A DNA stretch of 64,000 nucleotides from Adhaeribacter aerolatus (GCF_007991635.1 NZ_BJYS01000032.1:37492-101491); one strand, 5' to 3'; positions 26,553-36,018 are shown, numbered from the stretch's first letter. Notes: generated by a model not told the origin, from the sequence alone. Made by a program: numbers and translations.

Positions 26553-27572
26553 ATGAAGGCATTATTTTTAGTTGAACCCGGCAAAACTGAAGTCCGGGAA
26601 GTTGAGGCGCAGGCACCCGGACCAGAAGAAGTGTTGTTGCGGATAGGCATGGTGGGTTTCTGTGGCGGCGACCTGAACGGCTACCGGGGATTGTTTGAAT
26701 TGCAGGAATACCCGAATATTTTAGGCCACGAAGTAGGCGCTACTATTGAACAAGTGGGCGATAAAGTGCCGGATAATTTTAAAACTGGCATGCGGGTTAC
26801 GGTTTATCCTTACTTAAACTGCGGCACCTGCGTTTCCTGCCGCAAAGGTCGGCCTAATGCCTGCCAGGATAATAAAACCATGGGTGTCAGGCGCCCCGGT
26901 GCCATGACTAACTATATTACTATTAACTGGAAAAATTTATTTACTTCCGAAAAATTATCACTCCGCGAATTAGCCTTGGTAGAACCCCTGACAGTAGGCT
27001 TTCATGCGGCTGCCCGCGGACGGGTTTCCGATAAAGACCGGGTGGCGGTAATTGGTTGCGGCATTGTGGGCATGGGTGCCTTAGCAGCATCGGTAAATCG
27101 GGGAGCCGAGGTAATTGCCATCGACATTGACGATTCCAAAATGGAAATTGCCAAAAAAATTGGCGTTGCGCATACCATTAATACCACCCAAGTAGATTTG
27201 CACGAAGCGCTAGCCCAAATAACAGATGGCGATGGCCCGGACGTAATTATTGAAGCTGTAGGCAGCCCGGCCACGTACCGGGCCGCTGTGGAAGAAGTGG
27301 CTTATACTGGTCGAGTGGTTTGTATTGGTTACGCCAAAAAGCCAGCTGAATTCAACACCGGTGTTTTTGTCCGGAAAGAAATTGAAATCCTGGGTTCCCG
27401 CAATTGCCTCGGCGAATTTGAAGATGTTATCAGTTATCTGGAATCGGGCAAATTCCCGGTAGAGGCAGTTATCAGCAAGGTAGTATCGATTGAGGAAGCC
27501 GGCGCTGCCCTGGCCGAATGGTCGGATAACCCCGGACCAATTACCAAAATAATGGTTGATTTTGATAGATAA
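26553..27572 (+). CDS. Zinc-binding alcohol dehydrogenase-family enzyme
   Basis: The 339-residue protein follows the MDR alcohol/polyol dehydrogenase plan: ILGHEVGATIEQVG (about 56-69) with a catalytic-zinc site, the structural-zinc cysteines in CGTCVSCRKGRPNAC (about 89-104), and the NAD motif AVIGCGIVGMGALA (about 163). Members oxidise polyols or sugar acids such as L-idonate, galactonate or threonine. The operon position after an AKR suggests a second oxidation step on the same sugar. Gap to the next gene is 6 bases. The exact substrate is not known. Confidence 0.88.
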   Translation: MKALFLVEPGKTEVREVEAQAPGPEEVLLRIGMVGFCGGDLNGYRGLFELQEYPNILGHEVGATIEQVGDKVPDNFKTGMRVTVYPYLNCGTCVSCRKGRPNACQDNKTMGVRRPGAMTNYITINWKNLFTSEKLSLRELALVEPLTVGFHAAARGRVSDKDRVAVIGCGIVGMGALAASVNRGAEVIAIDIDDSKMEIAKKIGVAHTINTTQVDLHEALAQITDGDGPDVIIEAVGSPATYRAAVEEVAYTGRVVCIGYAKKPAEFNTGVFVRKEIEILGSRNCLGEFEDVISYLESGKFPVEAVISKVVSIEEAGAALAEWSDNPGPITKIMVDFDR

Positions 27573-27578
27573 AGAACC

Positions 27579-28397
27579 ATGATTAAATCCTGTGTTACCA
27601 TCGCGTTAGTTCCCGAAATAAAAACTGGTCCCTGGATTTTCTGGGAAAATATGGAAACCAGCATGGCCAAAGCGGCTGATCTGGGCTTTGACGCGATAGA
27701 ACTTTTCACGCCTTCGGCCGATGCCATCGAGCCGGAAATATTAACCACCTTGCTCCAAAAATATAACCTGGCACTAGCTGCTGTAGGTACCGGCGCCGGC
27801 AAGGTAATCAAGGGTTTAACCCTGACTGATCCAAACCAGGAAATAAGGAAACAGTCCATCTCCTTCATTATTGATATGATTTCTTTTGGCGCTCAGTTTG
27901 GTGCTCCAGCAATTATTGGCTCCATGCAAGGCAATGTGGTACCGGGTGTAGAACGAGAGAGAGCTTTGGAATGGCTGGCCGAAGGCCTCACAATACTTGG
28001 CATATACGCTGAAGCTAGAGGAGTAACGCTCATTTACGAACCCCTCAACCGTTATGAAACCAATCTGATCAACAGGTTAGAGGAAGGAACAGCATTTATT
28101 AATGCTTTAGCTACCATCAATGTCAAGTTATTGGCTGATTTGTTTCACATGAATATCGAAGAAGCCTCCTTGCCCGAAAGTATCCGGGCGTATGGTACTT
28201 CTATTGGTCATGTCCATTTTGCCGACAGTAACCGGCGACCAGTAGGCTTGGGGCATACCAACATAACAGATATTGCCGCTGCCTTGAGAGAAATTAACTA
28301 TCAGGGCTATGTATCGGCAGAAGCTTTCCCCTGGCCTAATCCGGACGAAGCCGCTAAACAAACCATCGAGTCTTTTAAGCAATATTTTAATAATTAG
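27579..28397 (+). CDS. Sugar phosphate isomerase/epimerase (TIM barrel)
   Basis: The 272-residue protein belongs to the xylose-isomerase-like TIM-barrel superfamily (AP_endonuc_2). The conserved acidic and histidine ligands appear as GFDAIELFTPS, LIYEPLNRYETN, LLADLFHMNIEE, HVHFADSNRRPVGLGH and YVSAEAFPW. This pattern is close to D-tagatose/L-ribulose 3-epimerases and related hexulose epimerases. It acts in the cytosol (no signal), unlike the homologue at 1423. Third gene of the four-gene sugar operon; 26 bases precede the mutarotase. Confidence 0.85.
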   Translation: MIKSCVTIALVPEIKTGPWIFWENMETSMAKAADLGFDAIELFTPSADAIEPEILTTLLQKYNLALAAVGTGAGKVIKGLTLTDPNQEIRKQSISFIIDMISFGAQFGAPAIIGSMQGNVVPGVERERALEWLAEGLTILGIYAEARGVTLIYEPLNRYETNLINRLEEGTAFINALATINVKLLADLFHMNIEEASLPESIRAYGTSIGHVHFADSNRRPVGLGHTNITDIAAALREINYQGYVSAEAFPWPNPDEAAKQTIESFKQYFNN

Positions 28398-28423
28398 TAA
28401 CACAGCTATTTTTATAAAAAGAA

Positions 28424-28765
28424 ATGCAGAGATTTTGCTTCGCCCTTGATCTAAAAGATGATCCGCAGTTGATAAAGGAATACGAAAATTACCACGCCCC
28501 AGGCAATGCTTGGCCGGAGATAACGCAGCATGATTTGGATGCGGGTATTATAAACCTCCAAATTTATCGCACCGGCAACCGTATGTTTATGATTATGGAT
28601 ACGGACGATGACTTTACTTTTGAAAGAAAAGCTGCGATGGATGCCGCTCAACCCAAAGTGCAGGAATGGGAAAAGCTTATGTGGAAATACCAGGTACCGC
28701 TGCCTTGGGCTAAAGAAGGCGAGAAATGGATTTTAATGGATCAAATATTCCAATCGCAAGCTTAG
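28424..28765 (+). CDS. L-rhamnose/L-fucose mutarotase-family protein
   Basis: A 113-residue protein of the RhaM family: CFALDLKDDPQLIKEYENYH at the start, WPEITQHDLDAGIINLQIYRTGNRMFMIMDT in the middle and a closing QVPLPWAKEGEKWILMDQIF. RhaM-type proteins interconvert alpha and beta anomers of a 6-deoxyhexose (L-rhamnose or L-fucose). As the last gene of the operon it points to a 6-deoxyhexose or related sugar as the substrate. No terminator is seen directly after it; the shared convergent hairpin lies at 28879. Confidence 0.9.
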   Translation: MQRFCFALDLKDDPQLIKEYENYHAPGNAWPEITQHDLDAGIINLQIYRTGNRMFMIMDTDDDFTFERKAAMDAAQPKVQEWEKLMWKYQVPLPWAKEGEKWILMDQIFQSQA

Positions 28766-28878
28766 CTTCTAACTAAAAAATCAAAAAAAATTAAACAAAA
28801 TCCCGAATATTTCCCGGACAGGAAGTTGCCCTACCTCTTCTGACAACTTTCAGATATTTTAATGCAGCTTGAAAATGA

Positions 28879-28912
28879 AAAGAGCCCTATTATTATATAG
28901 GGCTCTCCTTTT
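28879..28912. terminator. Bidirectional terminator between the sugar operon and lipA
   Basis: AGAGCCCTAT and ATAGGGCTCT form a stem with a 6-base loop, followed on the plus strand by CCTTTTC and preceded by an A-rich run. It lies between convergent genes. Confidence 0.7.
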
Positions 28913-28932
28913 CAGATGGTTATACACTACTG

Positions 28933-29829
28933 TTAAATATGCACGTGCCGCTCAGCGTGGTACGAAGAACGCACCAAAGGTCCTGACTCTACGTATTTCA
29001 AGCCCCGGTTTAATCCTTCTTCGCGGTAGTGCGCAAATAAATCTGGGTGAATAAATTCGGCTACTTCCAGGTGGCGCTTGGTAGGCTGTAAATATTGGCC
29101 TAAAGTTAAAATATCCAAACCATTCGCTGCCAAATCATCCATGGCTTTGTATACTTCTTCTTTGGTTTCGCCGAGGCCTAGCATAATACCGGATTTTGAA
29201 CGTTTACCGTACTCTTTAATGCGTTTTAACTGCTCCAGGCTCCGCTCGTACTTGGCCTGCGGCCGCACCATGCGGTAAAGACTTTCTACAGTTTCCATGT
29301 TGTGCGAAACCACCTCTTGGCCCGGCGAAATCATGGTATACAACGCTTCCCAGTTACCTTTTACATCCGGAATTAACGTTTCGATAGTCGTTTCGGGTGA
29401 TAGTTGCTTTACCTGCACCACCGTTTCGTGCCAGATGCTGGCACCGCGGTCCTTCAGCTCATCGCGGTTAACCGAGGTAATAACGGCGTGCTTTACGCCC
29501 ATTAATTTAATCGCCTCAGCCACGCGGCGGGGCTCATCGGTATCGTATTCATTCGGCCGGCCGGTGGCTACGGCGCAAAAAGAGCAGCTCCGGGTACACA
29601 CGTTACCCAATATCATAAAGGTAGCTGTGCCGGCACCCCAGCATTCACCCATATTGGGGCAATTGCCACTCTCACAAATCGTATGTAGTTTATATTGATC
29701 TACCAGGCTACGCACCTGGGCATATTCTTTTCCGACGGGCAATTTTACCCGGAGCCAATCTGGCTTACGCGGCCGGGCTGGTTGCGCGGCTTCCGGCTGA
29801 ATTACCGGCAATAATACCATTTCATCCAT
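28933..29829 (-). CDS. lipA: Lipoyl synthase
   Basis: A 298-residue radical SAM protein with both iron-sulfur clusters: auxiliary-cluster cysteines C52, C57 and C63 ([13 protein letters not shown]), and the radical SAM motif CxxxCxxC at C78, C82 and C85 (CTRSCSFC). It inserts two sulfurs into protein-bound octanoyl groups to make lipoyl groups, needed by GcvH and the E2 subunits that work with GcvP and the fused E1 encoded in this window. The -7 element TATCTTTG ends only 4 bases before the ATG at 29829, so a leaderless mRNA or a start at the ATG at 29820 (Met 4) are both possible. Confidence 0.95.
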   Translation of the reverse strand: MDEMVLLPVIQPEAAQPARPRKPDWLRVKLPVGKEYAQVRSLVDQYKLHTICESGNCPNMGECWGAGTATFMILGNVCTRSCSFCAVATGRPNEYDTDEPRRVAEAIKLMGVKHAVITSVNRDELKDRGASIWHETVVQVKQLSPETTIETLIPDVKGNWEALYTMISPGQEVVSHNMETVESLYRMVRPQAKYERSLEQLKRIKEYGKRSKSGIMLGLGETKEEVYKAMDDLAANGLDILTLGQYLQPTKRHLEVAEFIHPDLFAHYREEGLNRGLKYVESGPLVRSSYHAERHVHI

Positions 29830-29833
29830 AACA

Positions 29834-29841
29834 CAAAGATA
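29834..29841 (-). promoter_or_regulatory. -7 element of lipA
   Basis: TATCTTTG on the minus strand, only 4 bases ahead of the lipA ATG. A TTG-type box at 29868-29870 is spaced 26 bases, longer than usual, so the -33 box is uncertain. Confidence 0.5.
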
Positions 29842-30014
29842 AGCAATATCTGTTAATAGCTAATATACAACAGCCAAAGGGCCGGAAAGATTACAGCTGA
29901 GGCTAATTTTGAGGTGGATGAAATAACGCTACTGAAAAAGCAGTGAATAACCAGTAGAATTGTAAGGACTACGTTGTGCTGCCCGAGCTTTGGACCGCTT
30001 ATTTTAAATATTAA

Positions 30015-30770
30015 TTACTTCCGGCGGCCGTAATACAAGATTAAATAAACCGATGAAAATAAACTGGTGTTGTTGGCACGTGGCACCAGTATCATCTTTT
30101 TAGGATAAGCTTCGAGCAAAAAACCTACTTCTACCCCGGTTACGTCCTCGCGGTACCGGCCGTATTCAAAGCTTAAGCCGCCTTTGGCGTGGAGCCCCAG
30201 GTTAAAATTAGTTTGTCCGAAACCTGACAAAAAGCCGGCGTTGCCCCGGATACGCTCATTACTATCATGCTTGATTGGGTCGTACTGTTCGGTGCGGTAA
30301 TCGGTTTGCCCACCTGGCCGGGGTCCGGTGTAAGAACTATAGTCGTACACAATGTAGTAGGGTACCAGTAAACCAATGGTTGGCCCGCCGGCAAAAATAC
30401 CGTTTACCTGCACCCCCGATTCTGGCGCTTTCCGGAAAAATACATACTCCCGGCCATAATGCGGCCGCAACGCGTATAAATAATTGCTTTTACCAAAAAT
30501 AAAGGAGTTGCCGGTTTCCTGGCTAAAAACCCGGTTACCTTTTTCTTTTGGGTGCTTCACTTCTACTATTTCCAGGCCCCAGAACTTAGACCAGTTAGGC
30601 TTCAGGTACTGCGAAGCTTTAATCATGCCGCCGCCAATCAGACCGCCGTTGGAATTAAAATTAATGCCGTAGTTAAACTCCCGCCGGTAAGCCTCTTCGT
30701 CCTGTTGCTGGGCCCAAGCCGTAGAAACGAACAAAAAGAAAGCACAAAAGAGTAGATTTATTCTCAACAC
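30015..30770 (-). CDS. Exported beta-barrel-like protein of unknown function
   Basis: A 251-residue protein with a signal peptide (MLRINLLFCAFFLFVSTAWAQ). The mature part has alternating aromatic/Gly strands (YGINFNSNGGLIGGGM, KFWGLEIVEVKHP, NYLYALRPHYGREYVFF, LYAL..., YLILYYGRRK), ending on aromatic residues as outer-membrane beta barrels do. Start codon is GTG at 30770, with a TTG codon next. Homologues of this look are frequent in Bacteroidota and are uncharacterised. A single gene downstream of a gene-free stretch. Confidence 0.8.
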   Translation of the reverse strand: MLRINLLFCAFFLFVSTAWAQQQDEEAYRREFNYGINFNSNGGLIGGGMIKASQYLKPNWSKFWGLEIVEVKHPKEKGNRVFSQETGNSFIFGKSNYLYALRPHYGREYVFFRKAPESGVQVNGIFAGGPTIGLLVPYYIVYDYSSYTGPRPGGQTDYRTEQYDPIKHDSNERIRGNAGFLSGFGQTNFNLGLHAKGGLSFEYGRYREDVTGVEVGFLLEAYPKKMILVPRANNTSLFSSVYLILYYGRRK

Positions 30771-31033
30771 AAAACAAACGGTTAATATTTACTTAAATAT
30801 ATATAATATTACGAAAGGTACAAAACCAGGTTTATACCTGAAAATACTGAAAATTAATCTTTTATTCTCGCCTTGGCGATCTCCGGCCACTTATCCGGCT
30901 GCCGGAACGGAGAACCTTATAATTATTTTTAAAGAATACCCGATTATTGCCTTGTGTTTATCTGTGAATAACTATCCTTACCGGAATTCCAAACAGCAGG
31001 CAACAGCCTTTCTACCAAGGTATAGGCTGCATT
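30771..31033. other. Gene-free stretch upstream of the 30015 gene
   Basis: About 260 AT-rich bases with no ORF of note and no clear promoter element. Confidence 0.4.
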
Positions 31034-31077
31034 ATTAACGAAAGGCCAGTTTACTTAGTATCCGGCCTTTCGTTAAT
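31034..31077. repeat. Stem-loop downstream of ytxJ
   Basis: ATTAACGAAAGGCC (31034-31047) is perfectly complementary to GGCCTTTCGTTAAT (31064-31077) with a 16-base loop. There is no T-run on either side, so it may be an imperfect terminator or an mRNA 3-prime-end stabilising hairpin for ytxJ (minus strand). Confidence 0.6.
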
Positions 31078-31093
31078 TACCTGCGTTTTAGCG

Positions 31094-31435
31094 CTACGCT
31101 ATATTCTTTTTTACTTCGTTCAGATTTATACCCAAATGCGAGGCATCGTACTGACAAACGCCATCCTTTATCAGCAATAATTGCGGCGACTGGTGTTCTA
31201 CGTCAAAAGTCTGCGCCACCAGGTTCGAGATCGGGCGATAGGCCAGTAAATCCAGGTAATACGTTTTAACATTTTTCAGGCCGGCATCTGCCCACTGCCG
31301 CTCCAGCCGGTTTTTAGCCGTCGCGCTGATAGAACAAGTAGTACTATGTTTAAATATAATAACCGGCGTTTCCTTCGATTCGGAAATTATTTCCTGTATT
31401 TGATTTTGCTGGGTTAATTTATTCCAATTTACCAT
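31094..31435 (-). CDS. ytxJ: YtxJ, bacillithiol-associated monothiol thioredoxin-like protein
   Basis: A 113-residue thioredoxin-fold protein with a single redox cysteine C34 in KHSTTCSIS, the YtxJ signature. It lacks a second resolving cysteine in the motif, as in other monothiol YtxJ. These proteins are thought to reduce protein-bacillithiol mixed disulfides, so the host is expected to make bacillithiol (as many Bacteroidota do). It is followed by a conserved hairpin and preceded closely by two envelope genes on the same strand (31450 and 31834), so co-transcription is likely. Confidence 0.9.
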   Translation of the reverse strand: MVNWNKLTQQNQIQEIISESKETPVIIFKHSTTCSISATAKNRLERQWADAGLKNVKTYYLDLLAYRPISNLVAQTFDVEHQSPQLLLIKDGVCQYDASHLGINLNEVKKNIA

Positions 31436-31449
31436 AATTCGATTAAGCT

Positions 31450-31815
31450 TTATTTCTCTTGCTGCTTTTGCTCTTTCAAAAGCTTTTTCTTTTTATTCAA
31501 CGTTTTACGGCTTTCGAAAAGCGCATTTTTTTCTTTGTCGTTACTATAGTCGGTGGCTTCCTCTTCTACCGGCACTGGTTTGCGCCCGGATTGACCAACT
31601 TTATAGTTAAACTGATCCACATCCAAATGCGTTTCCTTGTGTTCGGCTTTGTAGGCCGCCGCGGCTTTTTTACTTTTCCGGGTTTCGGCCTTTATACTGG
31701 CCGGCGTTGAATAGGAAGTTTGCGCCCAGGCCGGTCTCACCGAACAAACCATGATTAACAAACCAACTGCCAACGCAAAAGTTATATTTTTACCAAGTGT
31801 AAAGTTTCTCTCCAT
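31450..31815 (-). CDS. Exported Lys/Glu-rich protein of unknown function
   Basis: A 121-residue protein with a signal peptide (NITFALAVGLLIMVCSVRPAWAQ, cut after AQ at about 32) and a charged mature part that ends in a strongly basic KKKKLLKEQKQQEK tail. No known domain. It lies 14 bases upstream of ytxJ and 18 bases downstream of the small lipoprotein gene, so the three probably share a transcript. The helical, Lys-rich tail may bind nucleic acid or envelope polymers, but this is speculation. Confidence 0.7.
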   Translation of the reverse strand: MERNFTLGKNITFALAVGLLIMVCSVRPAWAQTSYSTPASIKAETRKSKKAAAAYKAEHKETHLDVDQFNYKVGQSGRKPVPVEEEATDYSNDKEKNALFESRKTLNKKKKLLKEQKQQEK

Positions 31816-31833
31816 ATCAGCCGAATATAATTA

Positions 31834-32094
31834 TTACCTATTTCTATACTTTTTGCGTTTCGGTTTGTTTCTCAAATACTTATATTTATTCTTTTTAAGT
31901 AAACCGTCTTTCCCATAAGCAACTCTTTCGCCCAGTGGCGCTTCGCCGGGCTTAGTTGCCGCCGATTTAACCTTAAACAAACCAAAGTTCTTATCAGTGC
32001 CAAATTTGGGGCAGGGAATTTTGCCGTTCCGGCAACTAGTCAGAGCCAGGCTCCCAACCACCATAATTACAAGCAAATTTCTAACGCCTACCAA
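31834..32094 (-). CDS. Small basic lipoprotein
   Basis: An 86-residue protein with a lipoprotein signal (LVIMVVGSLALTSC, lipid Cys at 21). The mature part, about 65 residues, is short and very basic (KNKYKYLRNKPKRKKYRNR tail). It has a second Cys soon after (IPCPKFG). The pattern RNGK-PCPKF resembles small Bacteroidota lipoproteins without known function. First gene of the likely three-gene unit ending in ytxJ. Confidence 0.7.
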   Translation of the reverse strand: MVGVRNLLVIMVVGSLALTSCRNGKIPCPKFGTDKNFGLFKVKSAATKPGEAPLGERVAYGKDGLLKKNKYKYLRNKPKRKKYRNR

Positions 32095-32358
32095 AACAAT
32101 TCGGGTTTATTTAATTTGCCAAAATTACTAAATAAAAGTATATCCATAATTTAATAAATTAATAACGAACTACTTACTTTCTAGCCTAAAAAATTAAGCA
32201 TGGGTAAAAAGCATTACAGGTACCACATCAACTTTTTAGAAACTTAATATTTACCCAATTATTACCCCTCTAGCCCGACTGGTAGCTCGAACGAAAAATT
32301 AAGCTGAATTAGTAGCTGTCCTAAAAATATTTTTTTACCTGCTTTTGGTTTGAAAGCA

Positions 32359-34338
32359 TTAATATTTAAGTAATTGCGCTACTTTTTCCTGCAGGCGCTG
32401 TACCGGTAAAAATTGTTGTTCTAAAGGCGGCGAAAAAGGCACTGCCGTATCGAGGCTGGCTACGCGTATAACTGGTCCATCGAGGTAATTAAAGCAGTTC
32501 TCCGAAATCCAGGCACTGATCTCCGCGCCTATGCCGCCGGTTAAAGTATCTTCGTGTAAAATAAGCACCCGACCGGTTTTCTTAACAGTCTGGGCTACAG
32601 CTTCCTGATCCCAGGGCAGTAAGGTGCGCAAATCCAGTATATCGGCGCTTACTTCGGGCATGGTTTGCAATAAGCGTGTAGCCCAGTGCACACCCATGCC
32701 GTAAGTTATTATCGAAATATCGTCGCCTTCGGTAACCAGTTTGGCTTTTCCTATTTCTAAAGTATAATATTCATCCGGAATCTGGCTCGCAACAGAGCGG
32801 TATAATAACTTATGCTCGAAATACAGGACCGGATTGGGATCTGCGATGGCCGCGTTTAACAAACCTTTGGCATCGTAGGGGCTGGATGGATACACAATTT
32901 TCAGGCCAGGGGTATGAAAGAACCAGGCTTCGTTCGATTGGGAATGGAAAGGCCCGGCGGCCGTACCCGCGCCGGTAGGCATTCGGATAACCACATCGGC
33001 GTTCTGCCCCCAGCGATAGTGCGATTTTGCCAGGTTATTTACCACCTGGTTAAAAGCACTCGTCACAAAATCGGCAAACTGCATTTCAATCACCGATTTT
33101 TTTTCTTTCACCGACATACCCAGGCCAATGCCCACAATAGCCGACTCGCACAAAGGCGTGTTGCGGATGCGCTGCTTACCAAACTGCTCCACAAAACCTT
33201 CGGTAACTTTAAACACACCGCCGTATTCGGCAATATCCTGGCCCATTATTACCAGTTCGGGGTAGTGCTCCAAGCTTTGCCGCAAGCCATCTGAAATAGC
33301 ATCTACAAAACGTTTTTCGGTGGTGTTAGGTGAAGTTGGGGTAATTAAAGCTGGGGCAAAAGGCCGGTACATGTCGGCCAGTTCTTCGGCCACATTTGGT
33401 TCCGGCATCGGCACCGCAAAGGCTTTATCCAGGCCCTCTTCAATTAAACTTTTAAGCTCCTCCCGAATGGCAACCTGGGAACGGGAAGTCAGAACCATTT
33501 CGTCCAGGAGGTATTTTTCAAAATTCTCAACCGGATCTTTCTTTACCCATTTTTCAAAGAGTTCCTGCGGCACGTATTTAGTACCGGAAGCTTCTTCGTG
33601 GCCCCGCATCCGGAAAGTCATGGCTTCGATTAAAATGGGCCGGGGATTCTGGCGAATACTGGCCGCTGCCTGCCGCACCGTATCGTACACCTCTAATACG
33701 TTATTACCGTCTATCTGCAGGGTATCGATACCGTATGCCGGACCTTTATCGATAAAGCTGGCGAATTTAAATTGTTCGCTGTTAGGGGTAGAAAGGCCGT
33801 AGCCATTATTTTCAATCATAAAAATAACGGGCAAACCCCATACCGCCGCCACATTCAAGGCTTCGTGGAAATCGCCTTCACTGGCCCCGCCGTCGCCGCT
33901 AAATACCAGCGTAGCTTTTTGTTTCCGGTCGAGCAAATCGGCCAAAGCAATGCCGTCGGCTACGGCCAGTTGCGGCCCCAGGTGCGAAATCATGCCCACA
34001 ATATGGTGCTCTTTGCTGCCGAAATGAAACGACCGATCGCGGCCTTTGGTAAAACCGGTGGTTTTGCCCTGGAACTGCGCAAATAAACGGTCTAGCGGAA
34101 TATTGCGGCCGGTAAAAACGCCTAAGTTACGGTGCAGCGGCAATATATATTCGTCAGGGTTTAACGCCAGCGTAGCCCCTACCGAAATAGCTTCCTGTCC
34201 GATGCCCGAAAACCACTTGGTTATTCTGCCCTGCCGCAGCAAAATCAGCATGCGTTCCTCAATCAGGCGCGGTAGCAAAATGCCCCGGTACAAAGCCAGT
34301 AAATCGTCTTCGGTATATTGTTTGCGGTTGAAATTCAT
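32359..34338 (-). CDS. Fused alpha/beta E1 component of a 2-oxoacid dehydrogenase
   Basis: The 659-residue protein joins both E1 subunits. Residues 1-320 form the alpha part with the TPP motif GDG (148-150) ... ENNGYG (176-181). Residues about 335-659 are the beta part, with EAIVGIGLGMSVKEKKSVIEMQFADF and GAGTAAGPFHSQSNEAWFFHTPGL. E1 decarboxylates a 2-oxoacid and acylates the lipoyl group of E2; this alpha/beta fusion is typical for Bacteroidota branched-chain or 2-oxoisovalerate-type enzymes. Its E2 and E3 are not in the window. Substrate (pyruvate, 2-oxoisovalerate) is undetermined. Single gene. Confidence 0.92.
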   Translation of the reverse strand: MNFNRKQYTEDDLLALYRGILLPRLIEERMLILLRQGRITKWFSGIGQEAISVGATLALNPDEYILPLHRNLGVFTGRNIPLDRLFAQFQGKTTGFTKGRDRSFHFGSKEHHIVGMISHLGPQLAVADGIALADLLDRKQKATLVFSGDGGASEGDFHEALNVAAVWGLPVIFMIENNGYGLSTPNSEQFKFASFIDKGPAYGIDTLQIDGNNVLEVYDTVRQAAASIRQNPRPILIEAMTFRMRGHEEASGTKYVPQELFEKWVKKDPVENFEKYLLDEMVLTSRSQVAIREELKSLIEEGLDKAFAVPMPEPNVAEELADMYRPFAPALITPTSPNTTEKRFVDAISDGLRQSLEHYPELVIMGQDIAEYGGVFKVTEGFVEQFGKQRIRNTPLCESAIVGIGLGMSVKEKKSVIEMQFADFVTSAFNQVVNNLAKSHYRWGQNADVVIRMPTGAGTAAGPFHSQSNEAWFFHTPGLKIVYPSSPYDAKGLLNAAIADPNPVLYFEHKLLYRSVASQIPDEYYTLEIGKAKLVTEGDDISIITYGMGVHWATRLLQTMPEVSADILDLRTLLPWDQEAVAQTVKKTGRVLILHEDTLTGGIGAEISAWISENCFNYLDGPVIRVASLDTAVPFSPPLEQQFLPVQRLQEKVAQLLKY

Positions 34339-34512
34339 TTTAAATGACTAAAAATTATTCAAAATTAAGGTAAAAACTAACATCTATTGAATCTCTTGTT
34401 TTAAATGTCGAATTTTGAGAAGATTTACCTTTTGGAATCTGTTTTTCGTATGCTTCTGCCATAGCGGTAGCATCAGAAATAATTTTTCAGCTAAAAAAGA
34501 AATAACTCGCCT

Positions 34513-35760
34513 GTGATAGATTATAAAGAATTTACCTTAGATAATGGCCTGCGGGTAGTAGTACACGAAGATTTTACCACCCCAATGGCCGTTTTAAACG
34601 TGTTGTACGATGTGGGCTCGAAAGACGAAGCCGAATCCCAAACCGGCTTTGCGCATTTGTTTGAGCACCTGATGTTTAGCGGTTCGGTAAATATTCCGAG
34701 CTACGACGAGCCCCTGCAAAAAGTAGGCGGCGAAAACAATGCTTTTACCAGCCCCGATATTACCAATTATTACCTGTCGGTGCCGGCGCAGAATATCGAA
34801 ACCGGTTTCTGGCTCGAATCGGACCGCATGCTGGGTCTGGCTTTCGACGAGAACGGCCTGGAAGTGCAGCGCAAAGTAGTAATTGAAGAGTTTAAACAGA
34901 ATTATCTGAACCAGCCTTACGGCGATGTGTGGCTGAAGCTACGGCCTTTGTCTTACGACGTGCACCCGTATAAGTGGCCGACCATTGGCAAAGAAATTTC
35001 GCACATAGCCGATGCCAGAATGGAAGATGTCCGCAGCTTTTTCCGGAAACATTATTCCCCAATTAACGCCATTCTGGTCATTGCCGGTAATATTACCTTT
35101 GATAAAGCCCGCGAACTATCCGAAAAATGGTTTGGCCCGATTCCATCGGGTGAAAAATACGTACGCAACCTGCCCCCCGAACCTGTTCGTACCGAAGCTA
35201 AATTACTGGAGCATACGGCTAATGTGCCGCTGACCGGTATTTACAAAACTTACCTGATGCCCGGCCGCACCGATGCCGATTATTATGCTGCCGATTTGGT
35301 AAGCGATATTCTGGGCCGGGGAAAATCATCACGGTTGTACAGCGAACTGGTGAAAGAGCGTAAATTATTCAACTCGATTAGTGCCTCCTGCACCGGTTCC
35401 AACGAAAAAGGTCTGCTTGTAATTCAGGGGAAGTTAAACGAAGGCGTGGATGCGCAGGAGGCCAATGCCGCCATCGAAGAAATAAACCAGGCCTTAATGG
35501 AAGACCTGATAAGCGAGGAGGAATTAACGAAAGTAAAAAACCACGCCGAAGCTTCTATTGTTTTCTCCGAAATAGAGTTACTGAACCGCGCCATGAACCT
35601 GGCCCACAGCAAGCTTTTGGGTGATGCCAACTTAATAAACCAGGAAACGGAAAGAGTACAGGCCGTAACGGGCGGAGACATTCTGCAGCAGGCGCAAAAT
35701 ATTCTGCGGCCAAATAACTGCGCCACTTTAATTTATTACGCCGAACCAAAAGAAGCTTAG
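34513..35760 (+). CDS. M16-family metallopeptidase
   Basis: The 415-residue protein carries the inverted zinc motif HxxEH at 48-52 (AHLFEH) with the downstream ligand in VVIEEFKQNY (about 120-128). It starts MIDYKEFTLDNGLRVVVHED; the start codon is GTG at 34513. This is a single-copy N-terminal-type M16 half; in other bacteria the enzyme works with a second M16 subunit, not found adjacent here. No signal peptide, so likely cytosolic. A small terminator follows. Confidence 0.93.
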   Translation: MIDYKEFTLDNGLRVVVHEDFTTPMAVLNVLYDVGSKDEAESQTGFAHLFEHLMFSGSVNIPSYDEPLQKVGGENNAFTSPDITNYYLSVPAQNIETGFWLESDRMLGLAFDENGLEVQRKVVIEEFKQNYLNQPYGDVWLKLRPLSYDVHPYKWPTIGKEISHIADARMEDVRSFFRKHYSPINAILVIAGNITFDKARELSEKWFGPIPSGEKYVRNLPPEPVRTEAKLLEHTANVPLTGIYKTYLMPGRTDADYYAADLVSDILGRGKSSRLYSELVKERKLFNSISASCTGSNEKGLLVIQGKLNEGVDAQEANAAIEEINQALMEDLISEEELTKVKNHAEASIVFSEIELLNRAMNLAHSKLLGDANLINQETERVQAVTGGDILQQAQNILRPNNCATLIYYAEPKEA

Positions 35761-35809
35761 GCAAATAGTTATTTTCTGTTTTTTCGGCATTAGTGCTATC
35801 AAATAAAAG

Positions 35810-35838
35810 GTCTTCCCTAAAAAGGAAGATTTTTTATT
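35810..35838 (+). terminator. Terminator after the M16 gene
   Basis: TCTTCC and GGAAGA form a 6-bp stem with a 7-base loop, followed by TTTTTTATTT. Confidence 0.75.
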
Positions 35839-36018
35839 TAGCCAACCTGATGGCTAAGCGTTCTTACTCTAGACTTGCCCTATATGCCTCCGCTTGCAGG
35901 TTAGGTTTGTTAAAATAAAATAAATATTCGAAAAGGCCCTAGCCCGATATATCTTCTTCCATTCTCCCCCGAAGCTTAAATATTTTACCCGTATTCGGTC
36001 ATTGTCAGGGGTAATCCG

